A model generated the notes under the pieces. The model had not been told where the DNA came from. It worked only from the letters and a program-made list of their open reading frames with translations, and searched no databases. A stretch of 64,000 nt of DNA from DASWJZ01 sp963739005 (lineage in GTDB: Bacteria > Pseudomonadota > Alphaproteobacteria > Rhizobiales > Afifellaceae): contig CAVTYQ010000005.1 of assembly GCA_963739005.1 (NCBI GenBank), forward strand, positions 1 through 64,000. Direction: 5' to 3'. The position numbers and the translations under genes were made by a program. Positions 43,581 through 51,090 of the stretch are shown here, piece after piece; within the stretch, counting starts at the first letter, position 1, and every line of letters begins with the position of its first letter.

Positions 43581-44665
43581 GCGCTTTGGTTCTGGACAAG
43601 ATCAGAAAGCGCTTCGATGGCAACGAGGTGCTGAAGGGAATCGACATCTCGCTTGCCGACGGCGAGTTCCTTGTGCTGCTCGGGCCTTCGGGCTGCGGGA
43701 AGTCGACCCTGCTGAATATCATCGCCGGGCTGCTCGAGCCGACGAGCGGTGACGTGCGGATCGGCGATCGGTCTGTCCTCGGAGTCCGTCCCAAGAACCG
43801 CGACATCGCCATGGTCTTTCAATCCTATGCCCTCTATCCGAACATGTCGGTTGAGAGGAACATCGGCTTCGGTCTCGAGATGCGCGGCGTGCCGGTGGCC
43901 GAGCGCCGCGAAGCGGTGCACAAGGCCGCGGCAGTCCTGCACATTGAGCCGCTCCTCAAGCGTCGGCCCGGAGAATTGTCGGGTGGGCAGCGCCAACGCG
44001 TTGCAATCGGCAGAGCGCTCGTGCGCGACCCAGCGGTATTTCTGTTCGACGAGCCTCTCTCAAACCTCGATGCCAAATTGCGCATGGAAATGCGCGGCGA
44101 ACTACGCCGCCTGCACGAGATGCTTGAGACGACGATTGTCTACGTGACGCACGACCAGATCGAAGCGATGACACTGGCGAGCCGCATTGCTCTCATGCAC
44201 AATGGGTTGATTGAACAGATCGGGACGCCCGATGAGATCTACAACCGCCCGGCAAACCTCTATGTTGCTGGTTTTGTAGGGTCCCCGGCGATGAACGTTC
44301 TCGATGCGACGCTGCACCGTACGGTCGAAAGCTTGGTGGCGACGCTCGTGCAAGGCGGCGAGAGAATCCACCTACCGCTCAACCAGATAGAGCACACGAC
44401 GCCCGATGGCGCTCGCGTGAGCCTCGGGATCAGGCCCGAAGCCGTGCGGCTGGCGGTGGAGGGCGAGGCCGGCGCTATCAAGGTCCGCATCGTCGATGTG
44501 GAATTGACCGGACCCGAAAAGCTCGTTGTGGCACTTCTTGGCGGGGCGACCTTCACGGCGCGCGTCAGCCCTCATGCCCCAATTCACCCTGGGGATACGG
44601 CCACCTTTGCCTTCGACACAGCCGGAGTGAATCTTTTCGATCCCAACAGTGGCGCGCGACTGTAG
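43577..44665 (+). CDS. sugar ABC transporter ATPase (UgpC/MalK/MsmX-like)
   Basis: 362 residues. Walker A GPSGCGKST (about 38-46), Q-loop VFQSYALYPNMSV, signature LSGGQRQRVAIGRALVRDP, Walker B VFLFDEPLSNLDA, H-loop VYVTHDQIEAMTLA. C-terminal MalK-type regulatory (TOBE/OB) domain: LGIRPEAVRLAVEGE...IVDVELTGPEKLVV. Last gene of the operon; ATGA-type overlap with the kinase. Confidence 0.93.
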   Translation: MSALVLDKIRKRFDGNEVLKGIDISLADGEFLVLLGPSGCGKSTLLNIIAGLLEPTSGDVRIGDRSVLGVRPKNRDIAMVFQSYALYPNMSVERNIGFGLEMRGVPVAERREAVHKAAAVLHIEPLLKRRPGELSGGQRQRVAIGRALVRDPAVFLFDEPLSNLDAKLRMEMRGELRRLHEMLETTIVYVTHDQIEAMTLASRIALMHNGLIEQIGTPDEIYNRPANLYVAGFVGSPAMNVLDATLHRTVESLVATLVQGGERIHLPLNQIEHTTPDGARVSLGIRPEAVRLAVEGEAGAIKVRIVDVELTGPEKLVVALLGGATFTARVSPHAPIHPGDTATFAFDTAGVNLFDPNSGARL

Positions 44666-44719
44666 CGTTCTTGGGGTGAGCGCCCGGCCGTTTCTAACGA
44701 CACCGCAACATTTCCGCCG

Positions 44720-44745
44720 TTCTGACCACGCTCTTAGCGTCAGAA
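44720..44745. terminator. hairpin between convergent transcription units
   Basis: ACGCT CTT AGCGT, extended outward by TTCTG / CAGAA with a 3-base bulge, lies between the ATPase gene (plus) and the small membrane gene (minus). No T run, so terminator function is uncertain. Confidence 0.35.
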
Positions 44746-44770
44746 GGCGATCGAACCTAGCCCAAGTGAT

Positions 44771-44962
44771 TCAGGAGGCTAGGATGAGCGACAGGGCGAA
44801 CGCCACCAATCCGACGACGGCGATGCCGCCCCAGGCGGACGCTGTTTCGGTATTTGCAGCAGCGAGGGCTCTGGCGATGCCAAGTACGAGAGCGAACAGC
44901 CCAAGCCCGCCTATGACTGAGGCGACACGTTTCTGAAGAAAGAATCGACGTGGGTCGTTCAG
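44771..44962 (-). CDS. two-helix membrane protein with probable CTG start
   Basis: 63 residues: NDPRRFFLQKRVASVIGGLG, then LFALVLGIARALAAA, WGGIAVVGLVAFALSLILAS. Two clear membrane helices and a basic N-terminus make this frame convincing, but it has no ATG, GTG or TTG between an upstream in-frame stop and the first helix. A CTG (44962-44960) overlaps the stop of the preceding gene as CTGA, just like the common ATGA couplings. Reinitiation at CTG is the simplest explanation; a mutated start is the alternative. Function unknown. Confidence 0.55.
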   Translation of the reverse strand: MNDPRRFFLQKRVASVIGGLGLFALVLGIARALAAANTETASAWGGIAVVGLVAFALSLILAS

Positions 44963-45156
44963 CGTTTTTGCCCACGCGCTGTCGATGTCAGCTGAGCGAC
45001 GGCGTTCGTGCTGATCTGGTCACGGGCCTCCGCTGAGGCGGTTTCCAGGAGATAGGCGAGGAGAGGAAAACCGTGCCCGTTCGCCTGATGAACGAGTCGG
45101 TCAAGATCCGTGGCAATCGTTTGTAAGGCAAGGCGTTTCTCGTCGGCTTCCGGCAC
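44959..45156 (-). CDS. small hypothetical helical protein
   Basis: 65 residues from GTG 45156, with GGGAGG 6 bases upstream. PEADEKRLALQTIATDLDRL, VHQANGHGFPLLAYLLETAS, AEARDQISTNAVAQ. The '..FLLAYLLE.A..EA' pattern recurs in many small rhizobial proteins and in 34713-35027. The gene lies 68 bases after the second J-domain-like gene and is coupled to the two-helix gene by a CTGA overlap, so these three probably form an operon. Confidence 0.55.
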   Translation of the reverse strand: MPEADEKRLALQTIATDLDRLVHQANGHGFPLLAYLLETASAEARDQISTNAVAQLTSTARGQKR

Positions 45157-45223
45157 GCCTATCCTCCCTATGCCCCCTATGTGCCCGCAGCCTATCGCTG
45201 AACGGCTTCGCCGGCAAAAGCGC

Positions 45224-45874
45224 TCAGTCTTCGGCGTGGCCTTTTGAGTAGGCGATATGGAGGTCGATCCACCTCGAGATGGGGTCGACGGTCGTCGCCG
45301 ATGAGACCGCAAGGCCCACCGCGCCGGCGAAAATAGCTGCGGCGATCCCCAATCGGGTGCTACGCCGCTTCTTGCGTGCCGGACGCACGGCTGCGGTCTG
45401 GTGTCGTCGAGGACGACGAAGGGACGGTGCTTCCGGAGGCGCTTTCTCGGGAATACGCGGCACCGGCATCGGCTTAGGAAATCGGCTTTCCCGCCAGGCC
45501 CGCAGCACGCGCGTGGCAAACGCGCGTTCCCATTCCTCACGGCTGGGACGCGGGCTGAGCCAGCGCATCAGCCATATCATGTGCTCGCGCATCTGGTGCC
45601 GCGATGCACCGGGAGGAACGCCGAGGACTCGGTAGCAATCGCTGTCCCGGGCAAAAAGCACCTTCCCGAGATAGAAGATCGCCGCTTCTCTGACGGTTCC
45701 TGGCGGGAGGTCGGTGAGATCGGCCGCCTCCGCGGTGGTCTCATCGCAGCCGGCTGCGATGCGGATCAAGACAATCGTGTCGGAGGGAAGGGGCGTTGCG
45801 CGGAGAGCCGTTGCGAGCGTCGGCATGCGGAAAAGTTCCAGCCCTAGATCAAGCGCGCTACGACCTTCCAACAT
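45224..45874 (-). CDS. J-domain-like membrane protein lacking HPD (paralogue of 17632-18291)
   Basis: 216 residues from ATG 45874. Shares MLEGR.ALDL.LEL.R.PTL and DTIVLIRIAAGC.ETT with the paralogue, then YRVLGVPPGASRHQMREHMI and WLMRWLSPRPSREEWERAFA. The HPD tripeptide that triggers Hsp70 ATPase is replaced by SPR, so it cannot act as a normal J-protein. Helix III (ATRVLRAWRES), a basic linker (RRPRRHQTAAVRPARKKRR) and one membrane helix (IAAAIFAGAVGLAVSSA) follow. It might be a J-like regulator or competitor of its paralogue. Confidence 0.65.
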   Translation of the reverse strand: MLEGRSALDLGLELFRMPTLATALRATPLPSDTIVLIRIAAGCDETTAEAADLTDLPPGTVREAAIFYLGKVLFARDSDCYRVLGVPPGASRHQMREHMIWLMRWLSPRPSREEWERAFATRVLRAWRESRFPKPMPVPRIPEKAPPEAPSLRRPRRHQTAAVRPARKKRRSTRLGIAAAIFAGAVGLAVSSATTVDPISRWIDLHIAYSKGHAED

Positions 45875-46081
45875 TGAGCGAGACCCGGAACAAGCACCCT
45901 TAAAGACTCATAACCGGAATCGATCCCGGGGCTGCTTCAGACTGACGATGATCGACAGATTTTTTTTCGAGAGGGTTTTCGCGGAGTTATCGTCGGCTGA
46001 TTTCTTCTTACGATCGCGAGGTGGCGGCGGCGGAGGTTTCGTGCTTCTTGGCGCTCCGCTCTCGCGGAAAACCGGAAGAAA

Positions 46082-46747
46082 ATGCCGCATAACTTCGCAC
46101 TGATCATCTTCGACTGCGACGGCGTGCTGATCGACAGCGAGGTGATCAGCACCTACACGCTCCTCGATACGCTTGTCGCGCACGGGCTCGACGTCGATAT
46201 CGCTTATGTACGCAAGACCTATCTCGGGCGCACGATCAGCGTGGTGAAGGAGGATTATCGTCGGCTTCTCGGCCGCGAGCTCCCGGCAACCTTCGAAGAG
46301 GATTTCCTGACCCGGCTCTTCGTTGCCTATCGTCGCGATCTTTCAGCCATGCCAGGCGCGAAGGAACTGATCGCCGGACTGAGCGATCCTTACTGCGTGG
46401 CGACGAGCAGCGGCGTCGAGCGCGCCACGGTATCGCTCGAAGTGACTGGGCTACGGCCGTTCTTCGCCGGCAAGGTCTTTTGCGCCGCCATGGTTGCACG
46501 CGGCAAGCCGGCGCCCGATCTCTTCCTCTACGCGGCGAAAACGTTAGGCGCCGATCCCTCCCGCTGCCTCGTCATCGAGGACAGCGAGGTTGGCCTTCTC
46601 GCCGGCAAGAATGCCGGGATGACCGTTTGGCGCTTCGTCGGCGGCAGCCATTTCAAGGACGGGGCGCCGCCGGAAGCCAGTGGCGATCCCGATGTCCGGG
46701 TGTTCGATAACATGGAAGCCGTGGCAGCGGCGCTTCGCGAGGGCTAG
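46082..46747 (+). CDS. HAD-superfamily sugar-phosphatase-like protein
   Basis: 221 residues. Motif I LIIFDCDGVLIDSEVIS (nucleophile Asp), motif II YCVATSSGVERA, motif III with ARGKPAPDLFLYA (Lys), motif IV CLVIEDSEVGLLAGKNAGMT. Cap type of the beta-phosphoglucomutase/GPP subfamily. It lies 9 bases before the SorC-type regulator and probably dephosphorylates a sugar or polyol phosphate in the same pathway. Confidence 0.88.
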   Translation: MPHNFALIIFDCDGVLIDSEVISTYTLLDTLVAHGLDVDIAYVRKTYLGRTISVVKEDYRRLLGRELPATFEEDFLTRLFVAYRRDLSAMPGAKELIAGLSDPYCVATSSGVERATVSLEVTGLRPFFAGKVFCAAMVARGKPAPDLFLYAAKTLGADPSRCLVIEDSEVGLLAGKNAGMTVWRFVGGSHFKDGAPPEASGDPDVRVFDNMEAVAAALREG

Positions 46748-46756
46748 GCTAAGGGC

Positions 46757-47740
46757 GTGCAGGACAAGGTTCATCATCCGCGGAAGAAGGGCGGCAAGGT
46801 CGAGATCGACGCCGACCGCCTCGACGACGCCGCGCGCGCGGGCTGGCTCTACTACGTCGCCGGCAACACGCAGGACGAGGTTGCGCAGAAGCTTGGCGTG
46901 TCGCGCCAGACCGCGCAGCGGCTCGTTTCGATGGCGATATCAGAGCGGCTGATCAAGGTCCGGCTCGACCACCCGATTGCGCACTGCATGGAGCTTGCCG
47001 CGCGGCTCACGGCCGAATTCGGACTGAAACTCTGCGAGGTCGTCCCGAGCGATCCGACCGCGCGCTCAAGCAGTCTCGGTATCGCCGAGGCGGCGGCGGC
47101 CGACATGGAGCAGCGGCTGAAGTCGCTCCACCCAATCGTCGTCGCGATCGGCAGCGGACGCTCGCTCCGCGCCGCCGTCGAGCAGCTGCCGCCGCTCGAC
47201 TGCCCGCATCACAAGATCGTATCGCTCGTCGGCAACATCGCCGCCGACGGCACGGCGTCGTTCTACGACGTGATCGTGCGCTTTGCCGACGCGGTGCAGG
47301 CGCCGCATTATCCGATGCCGCTCCCCGTTATCGCTTCGACCGCGCACGAGCGCGATCTCTTCTTCGACCAGGCTTCCGTGCGTCAGATCGTGAGCCTCGC
47401 GACGAGCGCCGACGTGACCTATGTCGGCGTCGGCGACCTTGGCGAGAACCCGCCGCTGCTGCAGGACGGGTTCATTTCCCGCAAGGAGCTGCAGATCCTG
47501 AACAAGGCCGGCGCCGTCGGCGAGATTGTCGGCTGGGCCTTCGACGCCGCCGGAAATCTCATCGACGGCCTTACCAACGACCGCGTCGCCAGCGTCCGGC
47601 TAGAGCGGCCGGCGCGGCGGCTGACGATCGGAGTCTCCATGGGCGAGTCGAAGGTGAGGGCGATCGGCGCGGCGCTGAAAGGCAAGTGGCTGTCGGGGCT
47701 TATCACCGACGAGCGCACGGCAGAACGGCTCCTCCCTTAG
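46757..47740 (+). CDS. SorC-family (sugar-binding) transcriptional regulator
   Basis: 327 residues from GTG 46757. N-terminal HTH: AGWLYYVAGNTQDEVAQKLG, then VSRQTAQRLVSMAISERLIK. The sugar-binding domain (PF04198) has VAIGSGRSLRAAVEQLPP, IVSLVGNIAADGTASFYDVI, MPLPVIASTAHERDLFFDQ, TYVGVGDLGENPPLLQDGFI and GEIVGWAFDAAGNLI. SorC regulators (SorC, DeoR of Bacillus, EryD-like) respond to phosphorylated sugars or polyols. An inverted repeat at 47797-47823, before the next gene, is a good candidate site for it. Confidence 0.9.
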   Translation: MQDKVHHPRKKGGKVEIDADRLDDAARAGWLYYVAGNTQDEVAQKLGVSRQTAQRLVSMAISERLIKVRLDHPIAHCMELAARLTAEFGLKLCEVVPSDPTARSSSLGIAEAAAADMEQRLKSLHPIVVAIGSGRSLRAAVEQLPPLDCPHHKIVSLVGNIAADGTASFYDVIVRFADAVQAPHYPMPLPVIASTAHERDLFFDQASVRQIVSLATSADVTYVGVGDLGENPPLLQDGFISRKELQILNKAGAVGEIVGWAFDAAGNLIDGLTNDRVASVRLERPARRLTIGVSMGESKVRAIGAALKGKWLSGLITDERTAERLLP

Positions 47741-47796
47741 GCTCCGTGACGCGCCGCAGCATAAGATTCAATTGACAGTCGAGTTCTCTCTTGCGA

Positions 47797-47823
47797 GCAT
47801 TTGCCTGCAATAAGGGCAAATGC
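47797..47823. promoter_or_regulatory. inverted repeat, candidate SorC-type operator
   Basis: GCATTTGCC, 8 bases, GGGCAAATGC: arms are complementary over 9-10 bases. It lies 20 bases downstream of a TTGACA (47772-47777), so it would overlap the -10 region and start of transcription, and ends 22 bases before the binding-protein ATG. Position and symmetry suggest that the adjacent SorC-type regulator binds here. Confidence 0.5.
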
Positions 47824-47844
47824 CCAGATGCAAGGGAGGACTTC

Positions 47845-49161
47845 ATGACGATGGCCCTTCGCGCCCTCTTGGGGGCGTGCGCTATTACCGCGCTGACGGC
47901 CGGCGCTTCCGCTGAGACGACGCTGACCATCGCGACCGTCAACAACGGCGACATGATCCGCATGCAGAAGCTGACGGACGATTTCACCAGCGCGAACCCG
48001 GACATCAAGCTCAACTGGGTGACGCTGGAAGAGAACGTCCTTCGGCAGAAGGTGACGACCGATATCGCCACCAAGGGCGGCCAGTACGACGTGCTGACGA
48101 TCGGCACCTACGAAGTGCCGATCTGGGCGAAACAGGGCTGGCTCGTCGCGCTCGACAATCTCGGCGCCGACTACGACGTCGACGATCTCCTGCCCGCGAT
48201 CCGCTCAGGTCTGAGCGTAGACGGCAAGCTCTACGCCGCGCCGTTCTACGGCGAGTCGAGCTACGTCATGTATCGCAAGGATCTGATGGAGAAGGCCGGG
48301 CTGACCATGCCCGACAAGCCGACCTGGGACTCCATCAAGGAGGCGGCCGACAAGATGACCGACCGCGCCAACGGCATCAACGGCATCTGCCTCCGCGGCA
48401 AGGCCGGTTGGGGCGAGAACATGGCCTTCCTGACGACGCTCGCCAATTCGTTCGGCGCGCGCTGGTTCGATGAGAAGTGGCAGCCCCAGTTCAACACGCC
48501 GGAATGGCACGACGCCATCCAGTTCTACGTCGACCTGATGAAGGCCGACGGTCCGACCGGCGCCTCGTCCAACGGCTTCAACGAGAACCTGACGCTCTTC
48601 CAGCAGGGCAAGTGCGGCATGTGGATCGATGCCACGGTCGCCGGATCGTTCGTCACCGATCCGAAGGCCTCGACCGTCGCCGACAAGGTCGGCTTTGCGC
48701 TCGCCCCGGACAAGGGCCTCGGCAAGCGCGCCAACTGGCTGTGGGCCTGGTCGCTGGCCGTTCCCGCGAGCTCCGAGAAGGCCGACGCCGCTGAGAAGTT
48801 CATCGGCTGGGCGACGAGCAAGCACTACCTGGAACTGGTTGCCAGCAAGGAAGGCTGGGCCAACGTTCCTCCGGGCACGCGCACTTCGCTCTACAAGAAC
48901 CCGGACTACACCAGCGCGGCGCCGTTCGCGGCGATGACGCTGGCTTCGATCGACGCCGCCGACCCGCAGCACCCGACGGTGAAGCCGGTGCCCTATACCG
49001 GCGTGCAGTTCGTCGCCATTCCTGAATTCCAGGGTCTTGGCGACACGGTCGGGCAGATCTTCTCGGCGGCGCTCGCCGGGCAGTCAAGCGTCGACGACGC
49101 CTTGAAGCAGGCGCAGGACGTGGCCACGCGCACCATGACCAAAGCCGGCTACATCAAGTAG
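47845..49161 (+). CDS. polyol/sugar ABC transporter substrate-binding protein (SmoE-like)
   Basis: 438 residues from ATG 47845 (GGGAGG upstream). Signal peptide LRALLGACAITALTAGASA. Family features: TIATVNNGDMIRMQKLTDDF, LRQKVTTDIATKGGQYDVLT, YGESSYVMYRKDLMEKAGLT, CGMWIDATVAGSFVTDP, WLWAWSLAVPASSEKADAAE. This is the sorbitol/mannitol-type branch of solute-binding family 1. Followed by a strong hairpin and the two permease genes. Confidence 0.9.
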   Translation: MTMALRALLGACAITALTAGASAETTLTIATVNNGDMIRMQKLTDDFTSANPDIKLNWVTLEENVLRQKVTTDIATKGGQYDVLTIGTYEVPIWAKQGWLVALDNLGADYDVDDLLPAIRSGLSVDGKLYAAPFYGESSYVMYRKDLMEKAGLTMPDKPTWDSIKEAADKMTDRANGINGICLRGKAGWGENMAFLTTLANSFGARWFDEKWQPQFNTPEWHDAIQFYVDLMKADGPTGASSNGFNENLTLFQQGKCGMWIDATVAGSFVTDPKASTVADKVGFALAPDKGLGKRANWLWAWSLAVPASSEKADAAEKFIGWATSKHYLELVASKEGWANVPPGTRTSLYKNPDYTSAAPFAAMTLASIDAADPQHPTVKPVPYTGVQFVAIPEFQGLGDTVGQIFSAALAGQSSVDDALKQAQDVATRTMTKAGYIK

Positions 49162-49177
49162 GCTCCTCCCGAGAAGG

Positions 49178-49215
49178 GGCTGCCCGGGGAACGCGATCGA
49201 CTGCCCCGGGCAGCC
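49178..49215 (+). promoter_or_regulatory. strong intercistronic hairpin after the binding-protein gene
   Basis: Perfect 12-bp inverted repeat GGCTGCCCGGGG / CCCCGGGCAGCC with a 14-base loop and no T run. Likely stabilises the upstream mRNA or attenuates readthrough into the permease genes. Confidence 0.6.
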
Positions 49216-49346
49216 TCCCGGACTTCGCCGGGCGTTAAGCCCGGCGCGTTTCAAGAATGCCGTGGCCGCCCGACCGGAAATGTGCTGGGCGGCGGCGGGT
49301 GTAACGGAGCCGCCCAAAGAGGCGCGCCGCACAAGGGGAGGGGAGC

Positions 49347-50219
49347 ATGGCGACAGCAAATACTCGCCGCTTGGCGCGCACCATGCTGGTGCCTTCCGTG
49401 GCAGTCCTCTTCGTCTGGATGATCGTGCCGCTGGCGCTGACGCTTTGGTATTCGTTCCAGACCTATAACCTGCTCAACCCGATCAACAGCGGCTTCGCCG
49501 GCTGGTCCAACTACTATTATTTCCTCACCGACCCGTCGTTCTTCCAGGCCTTCGGCAATACGCTGACTCTTACGGTCTCGGTGCTCGCGATCACCGTGAT
49601 CGGCGGGACCCTTCTCGGGATGCTCCTCGATCAGGCGATCTTCGGCCAGGGCATCGTCCGCATCCTCGTCATCTCCCCGTTCTTCGTCATGCCGACGGTC
49701 GCCGCGCTGGTGTGGAAGAACATGCTGCTCGATCCGAACTACGGCATCTTCGCCTGGATCACGACGCGCTTCGGCATCGCTCCGATCCCGTGGCTGGAAA
49801 GCTATCCGCTGTTTTCCGTCATCGTCATCGTCTCATGGGAGTGGCTGCCGTTTGCCACGCTGATCCTGTTGACCGCGCTGCAGTCGCTCGACGAGGAGCG
49901 CAAGGAAGCGGCGGAGATGGACGGCGCCAACTTCATCAGCATGTTCGTCTATATCGTGCTGCCGCACCTCGCGCGCGCCATCACCGTGGTGATCCTGATC
50001 GAGACGATCTTCCTGCTCGGCGTCTTCGCCGAGATTCTCGTCACGACCAGCGGCGGTCCGGGCTACGCGTCGACCAACATCGCCTATCTGATCTACCATC
50101 AGGCGCTGCTCGATTATGACGTCGGCGGCGCCTCGGCGGGCGGCGTGGTTGCGGTGATCCTCGCGAACATCGTCGCAATCTTCCTGGTTCGCATCGTCGG
50201 CAAGAACCTGGACGCCTGA
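49347..50219 (+). CDS. polyol ABC transporter permease (SmoF-like)
   Basis: 290 residues, six membrane segments starting MLVPSVAVLFVWMIVPLALT. EAA motif KEAAEMDGANFISMFVYIVLP. NPINSGFAGWSNYYYFLTDP is the SmoF/MtlF-type first periplasmic loop. ATG 49347 is preceded by GGGAGGGGAG. 12 bases separate its stop from the next permease. Confidence 0.9.
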   Translation: MATANTRRLARTMLVPSVAVLFVWMIVPLALTLWYSFQTYNLLNPINSGFAGWSNYYYFLTDPSFFQAFGNTLTLTVSVLAITVIGGTLLGMLLDQAIFGQGIVRILVISPFFVMPTVAALVWKNMLLDPNYGIFAWITTRFGIAPIPWLESYPLFSVIVIVSWEWLPFATLILLTALQSLDEERKEAAEMDGANFISMFVYIVLPHLARAITVVILIETIFLLGVFAEILVTTSGGPGYASTNIAYLIYHQALLDYDVGGASAGGVVAVILANIVAIFLVRIVGKNLDA

Positions 50220-50231
50220 GGGGAAGAGGAA

Positions 50232-51062
50232 ATGGCCCGCGCCGCGACACCGCAGAGAAAATGGACGTTCACGATCCTCGCCTGGATCGTGGCGCTGCTG
50301 ATCTTCTTCCCGATCCTGTGGACGATCCTCACCTCCTTCAAGACCGAGGGCGACGCCATCCTCTTCCCGCCGGCGTTCCTGCCGCCGCACTGGACGCTGG
50401 AAAATTTCTACGAGGTTCAGTCGCGCTCCAACTACTTCAAGCACTTCTACAACTCGGTGGTGATCGCCGGCGGCTCGACGCTGCTTGCCTTGCTCGTGGC
50501 GGTGCCGGGCGCCTGGTCGATGGCGTTCTCGCCGTCGAAGCGCACCAAGGACATCCTGATGTGGATGCTCTCCACCAAGATGATGCCGGCGGTCGGCGTG
50601 CTGGTGCCGATCTATCTGATCTTCAAGAATCTGAACCTGCTCGACAGCCTGAGCGGGCTCACCGTCATCCTGGCGCTGATCGACCTGCCGATCGTCATCT
50701 GGATGCTCTACACTTACTTCAAGGAGATCCCGGTCGACATCCTCGAAGCGAGCCGCATGGACGGGGCGGTGCTGTGGAAGGAGATCGTCTACGTGCTGCT
50801 GCCGATGGCGGTGCCGGGCATCGCCTCGACCATGCTCCTCAACATCATCCTCGCCTGGAACGAAGCGTTCTGGACGCTGAACCTGACGGCCGCCAAGGCC
50901 GCTCCGCTCACCGCCTTCATCGCCTCCTTCTCGGCGCCAGAAGGCCTGTTCTGGGCGAAGCTTTCGGCCGCCTCCACCCTCGCCATCGCGCCGATTTTGC
51001 TGCTCGGCTGGTTCAGCCAGAAGCAGCTTGTCCGCGGCCTCACCTTCGGTGCCGTGAAATGA
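50232..51062 (+). CDS. polyol ABC transporter permease (SmoG-like)
   Basis: 276 residues, six membrane segments; FTILAWIVALLIFFPILWTI first. LTSFKTEGDAILFPPAFLPP is a family hallmark of SmoG/MtlG. EAA motif DILEASRMDGAVLWKEIVYV LLP. Ends LVRGLTFGAVK as usual. A GAAGAGGAA ribosome site precedes the ATG. Confidence 0.9.
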   Translation: MARAATPQRKWTFTILAWIVALLIFFPILWTILTSFKTEGDAILFPPAFLPPHWTLENFYEVQSRSNYFKHFYNSVVIAGGSTLLALLVAVPGAWSMAFSPSKRTKDILMWMLSTKMMPAVGVLVPIYLIFKNLNLLDSLSGLTVILALIDLPIVIWMLYTYFKEIPVDILEASRMDGAVLWKEIVYVLLPMAVPGIASTMLLNIILAWNEAFWTLNLTAAKAAPLTAFIASFSAPEGLFWAKLSAASTLAIAPILLLGWFSQKQLVRGLTFGAVK

Positions 51063-51090
51063 TCTCCGCCGCCAACTCGGGAGCCTTGTG

